This document shows positions 25,878 through 34,485 of a stretch of 42,354 nucleotides of DNA, one piece after another. Source of the DNA: Eubacteriales bacterium. Lineage in GTDB: Bacteria; Bacillota; Clostridia; Oscillospirales; Oscillospiraceae. The translations under genes were made by a program, and so were the position numbers. Where the stretch lies: positions 1-42,354 of the forward strand of contig JAUMWJ010000017.1 in NCBI GenBank assembly GCA_030529655.1. The letters are read 5' to 3'. The notes under the pieces were generated by a model. It saw only the letters and a program-made list of their open reading frames with translations, was not told the origin of the DNA and searched no databases. Positions within the stretch are counted from its first letter, which is position 1. Every line of letters starts with the position of its first letter.

Positions 25878-26282
25878 TTAACGCTTGCTGAACTGAGGTG
25901 CGCGACGAGCAGCCTTGAGGCCGTACTTCTTACGCTCCTTCATACGAGGATCGCGGGTCAGGAAGCCGGCCTTCTTCAGGATAGGACGGAACTCGGGATT
26001 CACCAGCAGCAGAGCGCGGCTGATGCCGTGACGCAGAGCGCCGGCCTGACCGGACACACCGCCGCCCTCGACGGTAGCGACGATATCGACCTTACCCAGA
26101 GTCTCGGTAGCGGCCAGGGGCTGACGAACGACCATCTTCAGGGTCTCCAGGCCGAAGTACTCTTCGACGTCACGACCGTTGATGGTGATCTTGCCGGTGC
26201 CGTTGGGGAACAGATGAACGCGAGCCACAGAGGACTTACGACGGCCGGTGCCGTACATATAGGGATTCTTAGACTGATACAT
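25878..26282 (-). CDS. rpsI: Ribosomal protein S9
   Basis: S9 is a small-subunit protein whose C-terminal tail reaches the P-site tRNA. The 134-residue protein has the family core [12 protein letters not shown], the block [19 protein letters not shown] and ends in the invariant SKR tail. It follows rplM with a 14-nt gap, the usual L13-S9 operon, and ends before a strong terminator. Codon use and GC content are unlike the adjoining polysaccharide locus, marking a compositional boundary just downstream. Confidence 0.98.
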   Translation of the reverse strand: MYQSKNPYMYGTGRRKSSVARVHLFPNGTGKITINGRDVEEYFGLETLKMVVRQPLAATETLGKVDIVATVEGGGVSGQAGALRHGISRALLLVNPEFRPILKKAGFLTRDPRMKERKKYGLKAARRAPQFSKR

Positions 26283-26296
26283 TCTTCTTCTCCTCC

Positions 26297-26722
26297 TTAC
26301 TTGACCAGCTCGGGCTTCTGAGCCTGATGCTCATGATTCTCACCGGCATAGATGTGCAGACGCTTCAGGGAGTCCTTGGTGATGATGTTGCGGGGCATCA
26401 TGCCGCGAACAGCAACGCGCATAGCGACTTCGGGCTTCTCCTGCATCAGGATGCGATACTTGGTTTCCTTCAGGCCGCCGACCCAACCGGAGTGAGTACG
26501 ATAATACTTCTGCTCCATCTTGTTACCGGTCAGAACAGCCTTGCCGGCGTTAATAACGATGACGTTATCGCCGCAGTCAGCGTGGGGGGTATAGGTGACC
26601 TTACCCTTACCGCGCAGCAGGTCAGCCACGATAACAGCGGTCTTGCCCAGAGGCTGGCCGGCTGCATCGACGACGTACCACTTGCGCTCAATGTTGGCTT
26701 TGTTTGCCATGAAAGTGGACAT
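26297..26722 (-). CDS. rplM: Ribosomal protein L13
   Basis: L13 is an early-assembling large-subunit protein. From the ATG at 26722 (GGAGG seven nt upstream) it has 141 residues; the in-frame TTG at 26737 lies inside the ribosome site and is not the start. Family blocks are [38 protein letters not shown] and VRGMMPRN. First gene of the rplM-rpsI operon, read from a perfect-spacing promoter at 26820-26848 through a leader of about 90 nt. Confidence 0.98.
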   Translation of the reverse strand: MSTFMANKANIERKWYVVDAAGQPLGKTAVIVADLLRGKGKVTYTPHADCGDNVIVINAGKAVLTGNKMEQKYYRTHSGWVGGLKETKYRILMQEKPEVAMRVAVRGMMPRNIITKDSLKRLHIYAGENHEHQAQKPELVK

Positions 26723-26819
26723 TGTGATTTCCTCCAATTTATTATAATCTATTTTGCTTTACTTTTTGTCGTTCCCTTGCTAAAATCAAGAAAACAAACG
26801 CGATTCACGCGCAAGGATA

Positions 26820-26848
26820 TTTATATCACAAGTCCTGTCACTTGTCAA
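26820..26848 (-). promoter_or_regulatory. Sigma-A promoter of rplM-rpsI
   Basis: TTGACA (26848-26843) and TATAAA (26825-26820) on the minus strand have a 17-bp spacer. This near-consensus promoter suits a ribosomal-protein operon. Confidence 0.9.
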
Positions 26849-26949
26849 CACGATTTTAATTTACGACAGTAACATCTGCGTTTTTCTCTTGTTTTCTCTC
26901 GTTTGCTCTCGTTTGCTTGAATCGCAATTTCAATTTTGGAGGATTTTAT

Positions 26950-27675
26950 ATGCAGCACATCTTGGGTCTGGTCCGTCGCTGCGTGGAGGACTACCATATG
27001 ATCGCGCCGGACGACCGCATTGCCGTGGGTGTCAGCGGCGGCAAGGACAGTCTGCTGACGCTGGTGGCACTGGCGCAATTACGCCGTTTTTATCCCATTC
27101 CGTTTACTCTCGAGGCAATCACCCTGGAGATGGGTATGCCCGGCATGGACTTCTCCCCCGTGGCAGAGCTGTGCGAAAAATTAGAGGTGCCCTATCAGCG
27201 CATTCAGGTGCCGGTCTATCAGATCGTGTTTGAGGAGCGTAAGGAGAAGAATCCCTGCTCACTGTGCGCCAAAATGCGCCGAGGCAGTTTAAATACCGCG
27301 CTCATCGAGCGCGGTATTCACAAGATCGCTTTGGGTCATCATTATGACGATGCCATCGAAACACTGCTGATGAACCTGCTCTTTGAGGGGCGCATCGGCT
27401 GTTTCCAGCCGGTGACCTACCTCGATCGCACCGATGTGACCCAGATCCGTCCCCTGCTCTATTGCCATGAGGACGAGATCCGCCGCACGGTGGAGAAGCT
27501 GCAGCTGCCTGTGGTGCACAATCCCTGTCCTGCGGACGGCTCCAGCCGCCGTCAGGAGATCAAGGAGCTGATCGGGCAGCTTGAGAAGACCTATCCCGAT
27601 CTCAAGCAGAAGCTGTTTGGCGGTATCCAGCGCTATCCGCTCTACGGCTGGAATTTGGAGCAAGACGAACGCTGA
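26950..27675 (+). CDS. TtcA-family tRNA 2-thiocytidine synthetase-like protein
   Basis: TtcA-type enzymes adenylate and thiolate a tRNA base, often cytidine 32, using an iron-sulfur cluster. From the ATG at 26950 (GGAGG upstream) the 241-residue protein has the PP-loop VSGGKDS (S29-S34), the cluster cysteines in CSLCAKM (C103, C106) with a probable third ligand in NPCPADG (C193), and ALGHHYDDAIETLLMN. The upstream frame from 26917 includes the ribosome site and is not used. It is transcribed away from rplM and meets bofA tail to tail without a gap. The exact tRNA substrate in Firmicutes is less certain than the family. Confidence 0.88.
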   Translation: MQHILGLVRRCVEDYHMIAPDDRIAVGVSGGKDSLLTLVALAQLRRFYPIPFTLEAITLEMGMPGMDFSPVAELCEKLEVPYQRIQVPVYQIVFEERKEKNPCSLCAKMRRGSLNTALIERGIHKIALGHHYDDAIETLLMNLLFEGRIGCFQPVTYLDRTDVTQIRPLLYCHEDEIRRTVEKLQLPVVHNPCPADGSSRRQEIKELIGQLEKTYPDLKQKLFGGIQRYPLYGWNLEQDER

Positions 27676-27942
27676 TTATGTAAGCACCCACTGCATCAAA
27701 AGCAGCAGTCCGAATCCCGGCACACCGAGGATGCCGATGGTGATGGCGTTGAACAGATTGAGTCCCAAGGACAGTCCGGTCACGGCGGTGGTCAGATTCA
27801 AAAGCCATACGGCGCCGAACCCCAGTGCAGAGTTCAGCGCTACACGCAGGGCTATTTTCAGTGGCGCGGAGAACAGCTTGGCGATAGCCACCACCAAAAA
27901 CAGGATGACCAGACCCAGTGCAATTTTTTCTACGATTGACAT
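27676..27942 (-). CDS. bofA: BofA-family pro-sigma-K processing regulator
   Basis: BofA holds the SpoIVFB protease inactive in the forespore outer membrane until the engulfed spore signals. The 88-residue protein is almost entirely hydrophobic, with about two to three membrane segments, and ends with NAITIGILGVPGFGLLLLM, the conserved BofA C-terminal block. GGGAGG precedes the ATG. It follows the yaaL-like gene with a 13-nt overlap, the same order as yaaL-bofA in Bacillus. This supports an endospore-forming host. Confidence 0.9.
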   Translation of the reverse strand: MSIVEKIALGLVILFLVVAIAKLFSAPLKIALRVALNSALGFGAVWLLNLTTAVTGLSLGLNLFNAITIGILGVPGFGLLLLMQWVLT

Positions 27943-28193
27943 AGCCGACCTCCCTTCATGGCACCGGCCGCCACGGATACGGCCGATCCGTCCAGTTCTT
28001 TCACGCGGCGGATCAGATAGGTATACCGTGCGTTAAGCGAGCGAATCTCGAAGATAGCGGCCTCCACCAGCTCCGGCTCGGTGACGAAGTTAAATTTATC
28101 GTAGGCAGTGCGTAATGCCTGTGCAGTCATCTGCAGCTCCTCTTTCAGCTCATCGACTGTGGGTGTATAGTGCGATGTCGGGGCATTTGCCAT
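27930..28193 (-). CDS. YaaL-like DUF2508 protein
   Basis: A small soluble, helical protein of unknown function. From the ATG at 28193 (AGGAGG seven nt upstream) it has 87 residues, with VDELKEELQMTAQALRTAYD and FVTEPELVEAAIFEIRSL, the pattern of the YaaL/DUF2508 family. The longer frame from 28256 crosses the ribosome site. Overlap with bofA and the Bacillus parallel support the assignment. Role not known; probably linked to sporulation only by neighbourhood. Confidence 0.8.
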   Translation of the reverse strand: MANAPTSHYTPTVDELKEELQMTAQALRTAYDKFNFVTEPELVEAAIFEIRSLNARYTYLIRRVKELDGSAVSVAAGAMKGGRLCQS

Positions 28194-28314
28194 GATATTC
28201 CCTCCTGTAAGCGAACAGCAAACCTGCTGTCCTATATTTACGATTAGTTTGTACAATTTAGACGCACATTAAACGGAGCGGCGCAAAAATTTTCCAAACA
28301 GAAAGGAATCCCCT

Positions 28315-28758
28315 ATGGAACACGAAATCTATATGGCGCAGGCACTGGAGCTGGCAAGGGAAGCGGCTGCGGCAGGCGAAGTCCCCGTGGGCTGTGTGAT
28401 CGTCAAGGACGGCACCGTGATCGGACGGGGCCGCAATCACCGGGAGGAGAAGCAGGCGGTTTCTTCTCACGCGGAGATGGAGGCCATGGCGCAGGCCAAC
28501 AAAGCGCTGGGTACATGGCGCTTGGACGGCTGCACATTGTATGTGACGCTGGAACCCTGTCCCATGTGTGCCGGAGCCATGATCAACGCCCGTATCAGCC
28601 GCGTTTACTACGGCGCCCGTGATACAGCAATGGGCGCCTGCGGCGGTGTGCTGAACCTGTTTATGGAGCATTTCCCTCATCAGCCCCAGTTGGTAGGCGG
28701 CTTGATGGCAGAGGAATGCGGCAGCGTCCTATCGGATTTTTTTCGGAAATTGCGGTGA
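28315..28758 (+). CDS. tadA: tRNA-specific adenosine deaminase
   Basis: TadA converts A34 to inosine in tRNA-Arg(ACG), allowing it to read three codons. The 147-residue protein has the zinc site in SSHAEMEAM (H52, catalytic E54) and EPCPMCAGAM (C82, C85), with the family ending ACGGVLNLF. Length is normal. AAAGGAA lies upstream of the ATG. It is followed by a strong terminator, so it is probably a single-gene unit. Confidence 0.95.
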   Translation: MEHEIYMAQALELAREAAAAGEVPVGCVIVKDGTVIGRGRNHREEKQAVSSHAEMEAMAQANKALGTWRLDGCTLYVTLEPCPMCAGAMINARISRVYYGARDTAMGACGGVLNLFMEHFPHQPQLVGGLMAEECGSVLSDFFRKLR

Positions 28759-28856
28759 TTTAATACTTTTGTAATAAAGCTGTACGAAATTTTGTAACAA
28801 ACCCACGATATTGTATATTTGCAAGAAATCAATACTTTTTCATCTTCCTACCTTAT

Positions 28857-28900
28857 AGAGCGGAGTGCTGCATTGTCGGCACTCCGCTCTGTGATTTTTT
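28857..28900 (+). terminator. Rho-independent terminator after tadA
   Basis: A perfect 12-bp GC-rich stem (28857-28868 with 28879-28890), 10-nt loop and a run of six T residues at 28895-28900. It separates tadA from spoIID. Confidence 0.92.
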
Positions 28901-28954
28901 CGGTCATACACCGGACAGGCCTGCCATACCATAGTCTGAAAGGAAGTGTGGATC

Positions 28955-29944
28955 ATGCGTCAGACCTTGATTGCCTCTGTGCTTTTGACGGCACTTTTAT
29001 TTGTAACGCCGCTGTTTCTGTTCACCGCCGCCGATCCCAAGCCGCAAAGCACCCCCACACCTGCTCCCGTCACCCAAGCCGTTTCCTTGCAGGACGAGAA
29101 TGTCACACTGCAGGTATGGAACGGCAAAAAGACGGTGTCCATGACCATGGCGGACTATCTCAAGGGCGTAGTACGAGGCGAGATGCCTGCCAGCTTTGCC
29201 GAGGAGGCGCTGAAGGCGCAGGCGGCAGCGGAACGCACTTACATCTACTATCAAATGCGGGGCGGCCATAAGCCGGCTCATCCCGATGCAGACATCTGCA
29301 CCGATCACACCTGCTGCAACGCCTGGCTTTCCCGGGCTGATGCCGCCGAAAAGTGGGGCGACAAGGCGGAGGAATACGAGGCGAAGATCACGCAGGCGGT
29401 GCGTGACACAGACGGTCAGGTGGTGCTCTATCAGGGTGCGCCGATCCTGGCGGTGTTTCATTCCTCCTCTGCCGGCAAGACCGCCAACAGCGGTGATGTG
29501 TGGACATCCGATCTGCCGTATCTGGCCAGCGTGAAAAGTCCGGAGGGAGCGGATCAAGTACCCAATTATTACAGCGTCAAGACGCTGACCGCCGCGGAAT
29601 TTTGCGACACCTTTCACGCTGCCTATCCCCAGTCGGACTTTTCCGGCAATGCAGAGCGCTGGGTGCAAAATCTCAGGCGCAACAGGTCTGACCGAGTGGA
29701 ATCCGTCACCATCGGCGGTGTCAGCGTAACCGGCACGGAGGTACGAAGCGTGTTTTCGCTGCGCAGCGCCTGTTTCACCGTAGAGGTAAGCGGCGGCAGC
29801 GTTACCTTTCATGTTACCGGTTACGGTCACGGGGTCGGTATGAGTCAGTACGGTGCCAACGAGCTGGCCCATGAAGGTAAAACATGGCGGGAGATTCTGA
29901 GCTGGTACTATACCAACACCGTCATCGACACATATTCTCCTTAA
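28955..29944 (+). CDS. spoIID: Stage II sporulation protein D-like peptidoglycan transglycosylase
   Basis: SpoIID cleaves glycan strands during engulfment, with SpoIIP and SpoIIM. From the ATG at 28955 (AAAGGAAG about ten nt upstream) the 329-residue protein has an N-terminal membrane anchor (about 4-27), a Pro/Thr-rich linker, then DYLKGVVRGEMPASF with the catalytic glutamate, AQAAAERTY, a CTDHTC segment that may bind zinc, HSSSAGKTANSGDVW, and the C-terminal GYGHGVGMSQYGA. All are SpoIID/LytB-family signatures. It lies alone between a terminator and a two-component operon, not beside spoIIIA-type genes. A vegetative LytB-type relative cannot be fully excluded. Confidence 0.9.
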   Translation: MRQTLIASVLLTALLFVTPLFLFTAADPKPQSTPTPAPVTQAVSLQDENVTLQVWNGKKTVSMTMADYLKGVVRGEMPASFAEEALKAQAAAERTYIYYQMRGGHKPAHPDADICTDHTCCNAWLSRADAAEKWGDKAEEYEAKITQAVRDTDGQVVLYQGAPILAVFHSSSAGKTANSGDVWTSDLPYLASVKSPEGADQVPNYYSVKTLTAAEFCDTFHAAYPQSDFSGNAERWVQNLRRNRSDRVESVTIGGVSVTGTEVRSVFSLRSACFTVEVSGGSVTFHVTGYGHGVGMSQYGANELAHEGKTWREILSWYYTNTVIDTYSP

Positions 29945-29948
29945 AGGC

Positions 29949-29977
29949 TATACAATCGGCCCGATTTGTGGTATAAT
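29949..29977 (+). promoter_or_regulatory. Sigma-A promoter of the two-component/HtrA operon
   Basis: TATACA (29949-29954) and a perfect TATAAT (29972-29977) with a 17-bp spacer, immediately after the spoIID stop. It precedes a leader of about 85 nt before the response-regulator gene. Confidence 0.75.
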
Positions 29978-30067
29978 GAAGTGGTTGAATTTACAAAATG
30001 TTCAGGAAAACACCCTGCTTCCTGCTATAATGCAACCATAGAAAATAACCGTCGGGAGGGTATCGTT

Positions 30068-30748
30068 ATGGCACGCAACATTTTGGTCGTAGAAGACGAT
30101 CGCAATATTTCGGATCTGATCCGTATGTATCTGGAAAAAGAGGGCTTTGAGGTCCGCATTGCCTATGACGGCGGCAAAGCGGTGGCGGAATTTGACGCGC
30201 AGAAGCCGGACATGGTGCTGCTGGATATTATGCTTCCGGTGCTGGACGGCTGGGGTGTGTGCGCCCACATTCGTGAAAAGAGCCAGACGCCTATCATCAT
30301 GCTCACCGCCAAGAACGATGTGGATGACCGGATCACGGGCCTTGAAATGGGTGCAGACGACTATCTGGTCAAGCCCTTTGAGATGAAGGAGCTGATGGCG
30401 CGGATCAATGCGGTGCTGCGCCGCAGCGAGATTCCCGATGACACCAAGAAAAAGCTGGTCTTTGATAAGCTGGTCATCAATCTGGACAGCTATGAGCTGT
30501 TGGTGGACGGCAAGAAGGTGGATACGCCGCCGAAAGAATTGGAATTGCTGTACCATCTGGCTGCCACGCCCAACCGGGTGTATACCCGCAACCAGCTTTT
30601 GGACGAGGTCTGGGGCTTTGACTATTTCGGTGACAGCCGCACGGTGGATGTGCATATCAAACGCCTGCGGGAAAAGGTGGAGAACATCTCCGATCAGTGG
30701 GCATTGAAGACGGTCTGGGGCGTGGGCTATAAGTTTGAAGTGAAATAA
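30068..30748 (+). CDS. OmpR-family response regulator
   Basis: A DNA-binding regulator activated by the kinase encoded next. From the ATG at 30068 (GGGAGG upstream) it has 226 residues: a receiver domain with VVEDD, the phosphoacceptor D53 in LLDIMLP, and K102 in DDYLVKPF, then a winged-helix domain with PPKELELLYHLA, RNQLLDEVWGFDYFGDSRTVDVHIKRLR cut across the recognition helix, and the usual VWGVGYKF end. Its stop is 1 nt before the kinase start. Because an HtrA protease gene follows, it may control an envelope-stress response like CssR; this is inferred from gene order. Confidence 0.95.
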   Translation: MARNILVVEDDRNISDLIRMYLEKEGFEVRIAYDGGKAVAEFDAQKPDMVLLDIMLPVLDGWGVCAHIREKSQTPIIMLTAKNDVDDRITGLEMGADDYLVKPFEMKELMARINAVLRRSEIPDDTKKKLVFDKLVINLDSYELLVDGKKVDTPPKELELLYHLAATPNRVYTRNQLLDEVWGFDYFGDSRTVDVHIKRLREKVENISDQWALKTVWGVGYKFEVK

Positions 30749-30749
30749 C

Positions 30750-32213
30750 ATGAAAGATCGACTGAGAAAACGCTTTCAAAGCCTGTATTGGCAGCAGTTT
30801 TTGCTGACCGCCGGCATGGTGTTGCTGACGCTGTTGCTGCTGGGTGCATCCTTTTACACCTTAAGCTACCGCTACACCGTATTGGAAAAGCGGAGCGAAA
30901 TGGAGGAGCGCGCGGAGCTGATCGCCCGTATGTCTGCACCGTATTTGATCTCCGCAGCGAAAAACGAGCAGCCGGATGACTCGCTGCGCAGTATGGCAGG
31001 CGTGGCAGCCCGTATGTCCGATGTGGATTTTCTGATCTGCAATGACAGCGGCAACGTGCTTTTGACCTCCGATACCCGTATTGTGGGGCAGGTGGTAACG
31101 ATTCCCGATGAAGTGTCACAGGCCATCATGAATGACGGCGCACTGTATGAAAATCGCACGGATCTGGGCGGCATATACGACACCAAACAGTTTGTGGTGG
31201 CAGTACCCGTAACGGAAAGTGAGAGTAGCACCACCATTGTCGGCATGGTGGTTGCGGTGATGGAAACCACGGAGCTGATGGAGATCTGGCGTTCGTTTAT
31301 CGCGCTGTTTTTCATGACTGCCGCCACCATATTGCTCATCGCTTTTGTGGTCAGCTCGCTGACCTCCATGCGCCAGACGCAGCCCATACAGGAGATGGTT
31401 CGTGCCACACGCGCCTATGCTGCCGGTAATTTTGACATTCGTATGCAGGATGCCGAGCGCAGCGATGAAATCGGCGAACTGGCCTCATCGTTTAACGCCA
31501 TGGCCGACTCGCTGGCGGAAACCGAGCGGCAGCGCCGTGACTTTATTGCCAATATTTCCCATGAGCTGAAAACGCCCATGACCACTATCGCCGGTTATAC
31601 CGACGGTATCCTGGACGGCACGATCCCGCCGGAAAAGGAGCGGCAGTATTTGCAGATCATCTCCGATGAAAGCCGCCGTCTGAGCCGACTGGTGCGCCGT
31701 ATGCTGGATATTTCCCAGATTCAGTCCAAGGAAATGAAGAAAGAGGACTTTGACATCTGTGAGAGTATGCGTCTGGCACTTTTGAGCATGGAGCAGAAGA
31801 TCATCGAGCGCGGCTTGGATGTGCAGGCGGACATTCCCGACGACTCTGTGATGGTGCAGGGCGACAACGACCTGATCACGCAGGTGGTCTATAATCTGCT
31901 GGAAAACGCCGCAAAATTTGCCGCGCCGTCCTCCACACTTTATTTGGGTCTGACGGTCAATGGGGAAAAGGCACTTGTTACGGTCTGCAATTCCGGTGCC
32001 ACCATTCCGCCGGAGGAAATACCGCTGCTGTTCGAGCGTTTCCACAAGTCGGATAAATCCCGCAGTGCCGACAAGGACGGATACGGTCTGGGTCTGTATG
32101 TGGTCAAGACAATACTGGAACAGCACAAGGAGAAGATCAGCGTTACCAGCGAAAACGGTATGACCTCCTTCAGCTTCACCATGCAAATGGCACATTCTAT
32201 GCACAATAACTGA
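30750..32213 (+). CDS. Sensor histidine kinase
   Basis: A membrane sensor that phosphorylates the upstream regulator. The 487-residue protein has membrane segments at about 17-38 and 181-203 bounding an extracytoplasmic PAS-like sensor region, a HAMP linker (about 205-258), the H-box FIANISHELKTPM with H271, the N-box NLLENAAKF and the G-box GYGLGLYVVKTILEQH. It follows the regulator by 1 nt and is 16 nt before the HtrA gene. The arrangement regulator-kinase-HtrA matches envelope-stress systems in Firmicutes, though the signal is not known. Confidence 0.94.
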   Translation: MKDRLRKRFQSLYWQQFLLTAGMVLLTLLLLGASFYTLSYRYTVLEKRSEMEERAELIARMSAPYLISAAKNEQPDDSLRSMAGVAARMSDVDFLICNDSGNVLLTSDTRIVGQVVTIPDEVSQAIMNDGALYENRTDLGGIYDTKQFVVAVPVTESESSTTIVGMVVAVMETTELMEIWRSFIALFFMTAATILLIAFVVSSLTSMRQTQPIQEMVRATRAYAAGNFDIRMQDAERSDEIGELASSFNAMADSLAETERQRRDFIANISHELKTPMTTIAGYTDGILDGTIPPEKERQYLQIISDESRRLSRLVRRMLDISQIQSKEMKKEDFDICESMRLALLSMEQKIIERGLDVQADIPDDSVMVQGDNDLITQVVYNLLENAAKFAAPSSTLYLGLTVNGEKALVTVCNSGATIPPEEIPLLFERFHKSDKSRSADKDGYGLGLYVVKTILEQHKEKISVTSENGMTSFSFTMQMAHSMHNN

Positions 32214-32229
32214 GAGGACGAGAAGATTC

Positions 32230-33546
32230 ATGTCAGAAGAAAAGAGAGCATTGCAAACCGATCAGCCCCGGGAGATCACTCTGTGGTATACGCCTCAGTC
32301 TGAGCAGGGCAAGGAAGTGGTCTGTTACTATGAGCAGCCCACTCCGCTTCCCGGCAAGCGTTGGCGTGAAGCGGCGCTGAAGGATACCGGCATCTGGCGC
32401 GAAGCGGCCATGAAGGAGAAAAAGCGTCGCCGCTGGCCGTGGATCGTTGCCGCCTGTGTGGTGTTGGCTATTATTTCGGCAGTGGTGGTGAGCTTGCTGC
32501 TCCACAACCGTCCGTCCCGAAACCTTCCCTCCGATGAGGATGCCGCCAGTAGTATTGTGGATATTTTTGCGGATAAAAACACCTCTATCCCCCGTTATCA
32601 GGGCGAGTCCGACCTGCGCTTGCGCTGTCGGCGCGACCATGACGATGTGCTCACCGCCGGGGAGATTTATGCCAAGGTGTGTCCTTCGGTTGTGACGGTG
32701 GTGGCAACAACAAATCATTACAGCTCCGTCGGCACAGGTATTATTATGAGCGAAGATGGCTATATTCTCACCAATGCCCATGTGATTTCCGGCGGTAATA
32801 GCTGCTGGGTGGCGCTGTATTCCGGCGTAACCTATGAAGCGCAGTTGGTGGGCTATGACATAGATGAGGATCTGGCGGTCATCAAGGCGGTGGACGCGAA
32901 CGGCTTGACAGCGGCGGAATTTGGCGATTCCGAGGCAGCCGATGTGGGTGACACGGTGTATGCCATCGGCAACCCTCTGGGTCTGGAGCTGCAGGGTACG
33001 CTGACGGACGGTATTATTTCCGCCATCAACCGGAATGTGAAGGTGGACGGCAGGACTATGACGGTGATCCAGACCAATGCCGCGCTGAATAACGGCAATT
33101 CCGGCGGTCCGCTGATCAATGCCTACGGGCAGGTCATCGGCATCAACACGCTGAAAATGAGCCGCAGCGAAAGTCTGTCGGAGGCCACGGTGGAGGGACT
33201 GGGCTTCGCCCTGCCTATCAGCACCGTTTCCTTTGTGGCCAACGACATTATAGCCACCGGTTCTTTCCACGGCTACCCCACCATTGGCGTGACGGTTGTC
33301 AGCGTGATCTCCGCTGACAATGTGGCATGTGTGGGTGTTCTTGAGGTAACAGACGGCTCCGGCGCGGCAAAAGCCGGACTGCAAAGTGAGGATCTGATCC
33401 TCGCCGTCAACGGCCAAACCGTGTCCGACACAAAAGACCTGCTTGCCGTGCGCCGCGATCATATAATCGGCGATGAGATCACACTCACTGTCTGGCGTGA
33501 CGGAGAAACCTTTGACGTGGCGGTCACGCTGCAATCTGACCGATAA
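32230..33546 (+). CDS. HtrA/DegP-family membrane-anchored serine protease with PDZ domain
   Basis: HtrA degrades or refolds damaged exported proteins outside the membrane. The 438-residue protein has the catalytic triad H184 (LTNAHVISGG), D214 (DEDLAVIKA) and S291 (NNGNSGGPL), followed by one PDZ domain (about 350-435, with AAKAGLQSEDLILAVNG). The single membrane anchor is at about 70-91, after an unusually long charged cytoplasmic N-terminus of some 68 residues. In most relatives this tail is shorter. Coupling with the two-component genes suggests stress-induced expression. It is followed by a terminator. Confidence 0.94.
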   Translation: MSEEKRALQTDQPREITLWYTPQSEQGKEVVCYYEQPTPLPGKRWREAALKDTGIWREAAMKEKKRRRWPWIVAACVVLAIISAVVVSLLLHNRPSRNLPSDEDAASSIVDIFADKNTSIPRYQGESDLRLRCRRDHDDVLTAGEIYAKVCPSVVTVVATTNHYSSVGTGIIMSEDGYILTNAHVISGGNSCWVALYSGVTYEAQLVGYDIDEDLAVIKAVDANGLTAAEFGDSEAADVGDTVYAIGNPLGLELQGTLTDGIISAINRNVKVDGRTMTVIQTNAALNNGNSGGPLINAYGQVIGINTLKMSRSESLSEATVEGLGFALPISTVSFVANDIIATGSFHGYPTIGVTVVSVISADNVACVGVLEVTDGSGAAKAGLQSEDLILAVNGQTVSDTKDLLAVRRDHIIGDEITLTVWRDGETFDVAVTLQSDR

Positions 33547-33557
33547 CTATGATACAG

Positions 33558-33590
33558 AAGGTGTGCCGGAAGGCACACCTTTTTCTTTTC
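33558..33590 (+). terminator. Terminator after htrA
   Basis: A 10-bp perfect stem (33558-33567 with 33572-33581), GGAA tetraloop and T-rich tail. It ends the two-component/HtrA unit. Confidence 0.9.
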
Positions 33591-33614
33591 AAATGCGGCA
33601 CGGTATGATACAAT
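33586..33614 (+). promoter_or_regulatory. Possible promoter of the radical SAM-mutY-tdk run
   Basis: TTTTCA (33586-33591) and TACAAT (33609-33614) at 17 bp, the latter inside the same GATACAATAAAA sequence that precedes the topoisomerase gene. The -35 is weak. Confidence 0.5.
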
Positions 33615-33638
33615 AAAAATGGGAAAGGAGGGCGGTGT

Positions 33639-34484
33639 ATGTTCAAGCGTATCTATCTGGAAATCACCAATGTGTGTAATCTGCGCTGCTCGTTCTGTCC
33701 CGGTACGGTACGGGAAAAGCATTTTTTGTCACCGGAGGAGTTTCGCCTTCTTGCCGCAAAGCTCCGCCCCTATACCGACTACCTCTATTTTCATGTGATG
33801 GGTGAGCCGCTGCTGCATCCGCAGCTGGGTGCGCTTCTCGCCATAGCCCATGAGCTGGGTTTTCGGGTATGCCTGACCACCAACGGTACGCTGCTTGGCA
33901 AGGTGCAGGATGTTTTGCTGGCATCTCCGGCGCTGCATAAGGTCAGCATATCTCTTCACAGCTTCGAGGGAAACGACCGACAGGAAGGCATGAGCGACTA
34001 CTTGGACGGCGTATGGCAATTTTGCCGCCGTGCCGCGGCGCAGGGTACGCTGTGTGCGCTGCGGTTGTGGAACGAGGGCGGACAGGATCAACGCAACGGA
34101 GACATCCTCCGTTATCTCTCCGGACAACTGGGGTTTTCGGTGGAGACAACTCCCGTTGATGCGCGGGGCAACCGCCGTTTGTGTGACCGCATTTTTCTTC
34201 AGCACGCAGAAAAGTTCGACTGGCCCGATTTGTCGGCGCAGGAGCGTCATGTGCAGTTCTGTCACGGGCTGAGCCAACAGATCGCCGTGCTGTGTGACGG
34301 CACAGTGGTGCCATGCTGTCTGGATGGACAGGGAGCGATTCCGCTGGGCAATCTCTTTTCCGATGACCTCTCCGCCATTCTGGATTCTCCCCGCGCCACC
34401 TCCATGCGTGAAGGATTTCGCCGCAGACAGCCCCAAGAGGAACTATGCAGAAAATGTGGCTATGCCACTCGATTTAACAAGTGA
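33639..34484 (+). CDS. Radical SAM protein with SPASM-like C-terminus
   Basis: Radical SAM enzymes cleave S-adenosylmethionine with a 4Fe-4S cluster to start radical chemistry. The 281-residue protein has the cluster motif CNLRCSFC (C13, C17, C20) right after the first beta strand, a GEP motif in HVMGEPLLHP, TTNGTLL, and SISLHSFEG. The C-terminal part has VVPCCLDG, LGNLF and CRKCGY, the layout of SPASM/twitch auxiliary-cluster domains. I do not recognise its substrate; there is no precursor-peptide gene beside it. GGAGG precedes the ATG. Its stop is 1 nt before mutY, so the two are co-translated. It may modify a protein, peptide or RNA. Confidence 0.85.
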   Translation: MFKRIYLEITNVCNLRCSFCPGTVREKHFLSPEEFRLLAAKLRPYTDYLYFHVMGEPLLHPQLGALLAIAHELGFRVCLTTNGTLLGKVQDVLLASPALHKVSISLHSFEGNDRQEGMSDYLDGVWQFCRRAAAQGTLCALRLWNEGGQDQRNGDILRYLSGQLGFSVETTPVDARGNRRLCDRIFLQHAEKFDWPDLSAQERHVQFCHGLSQQIAVLCDGTVVPCCLDGQGAIPLGNLFSDDLSAILDSPRATSMREGFRRRQPQEELCRKCGYATRFNK

Positions 34485-34485
34485 T

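Noticed and set aside
26880..26925. Short tandem TCTCGTTTG-like repeats before the TtcA-like gene
   Set aside because: Only two or three imperfect units; probably simple low-complexity sequence in a promoter region.
32233..33534. 433-codon minus-strand frame opposite htrA
   Set aside because: It mirrors the HtrA gene over its full length; the product is histidine-rich and matches nothing recognisable.
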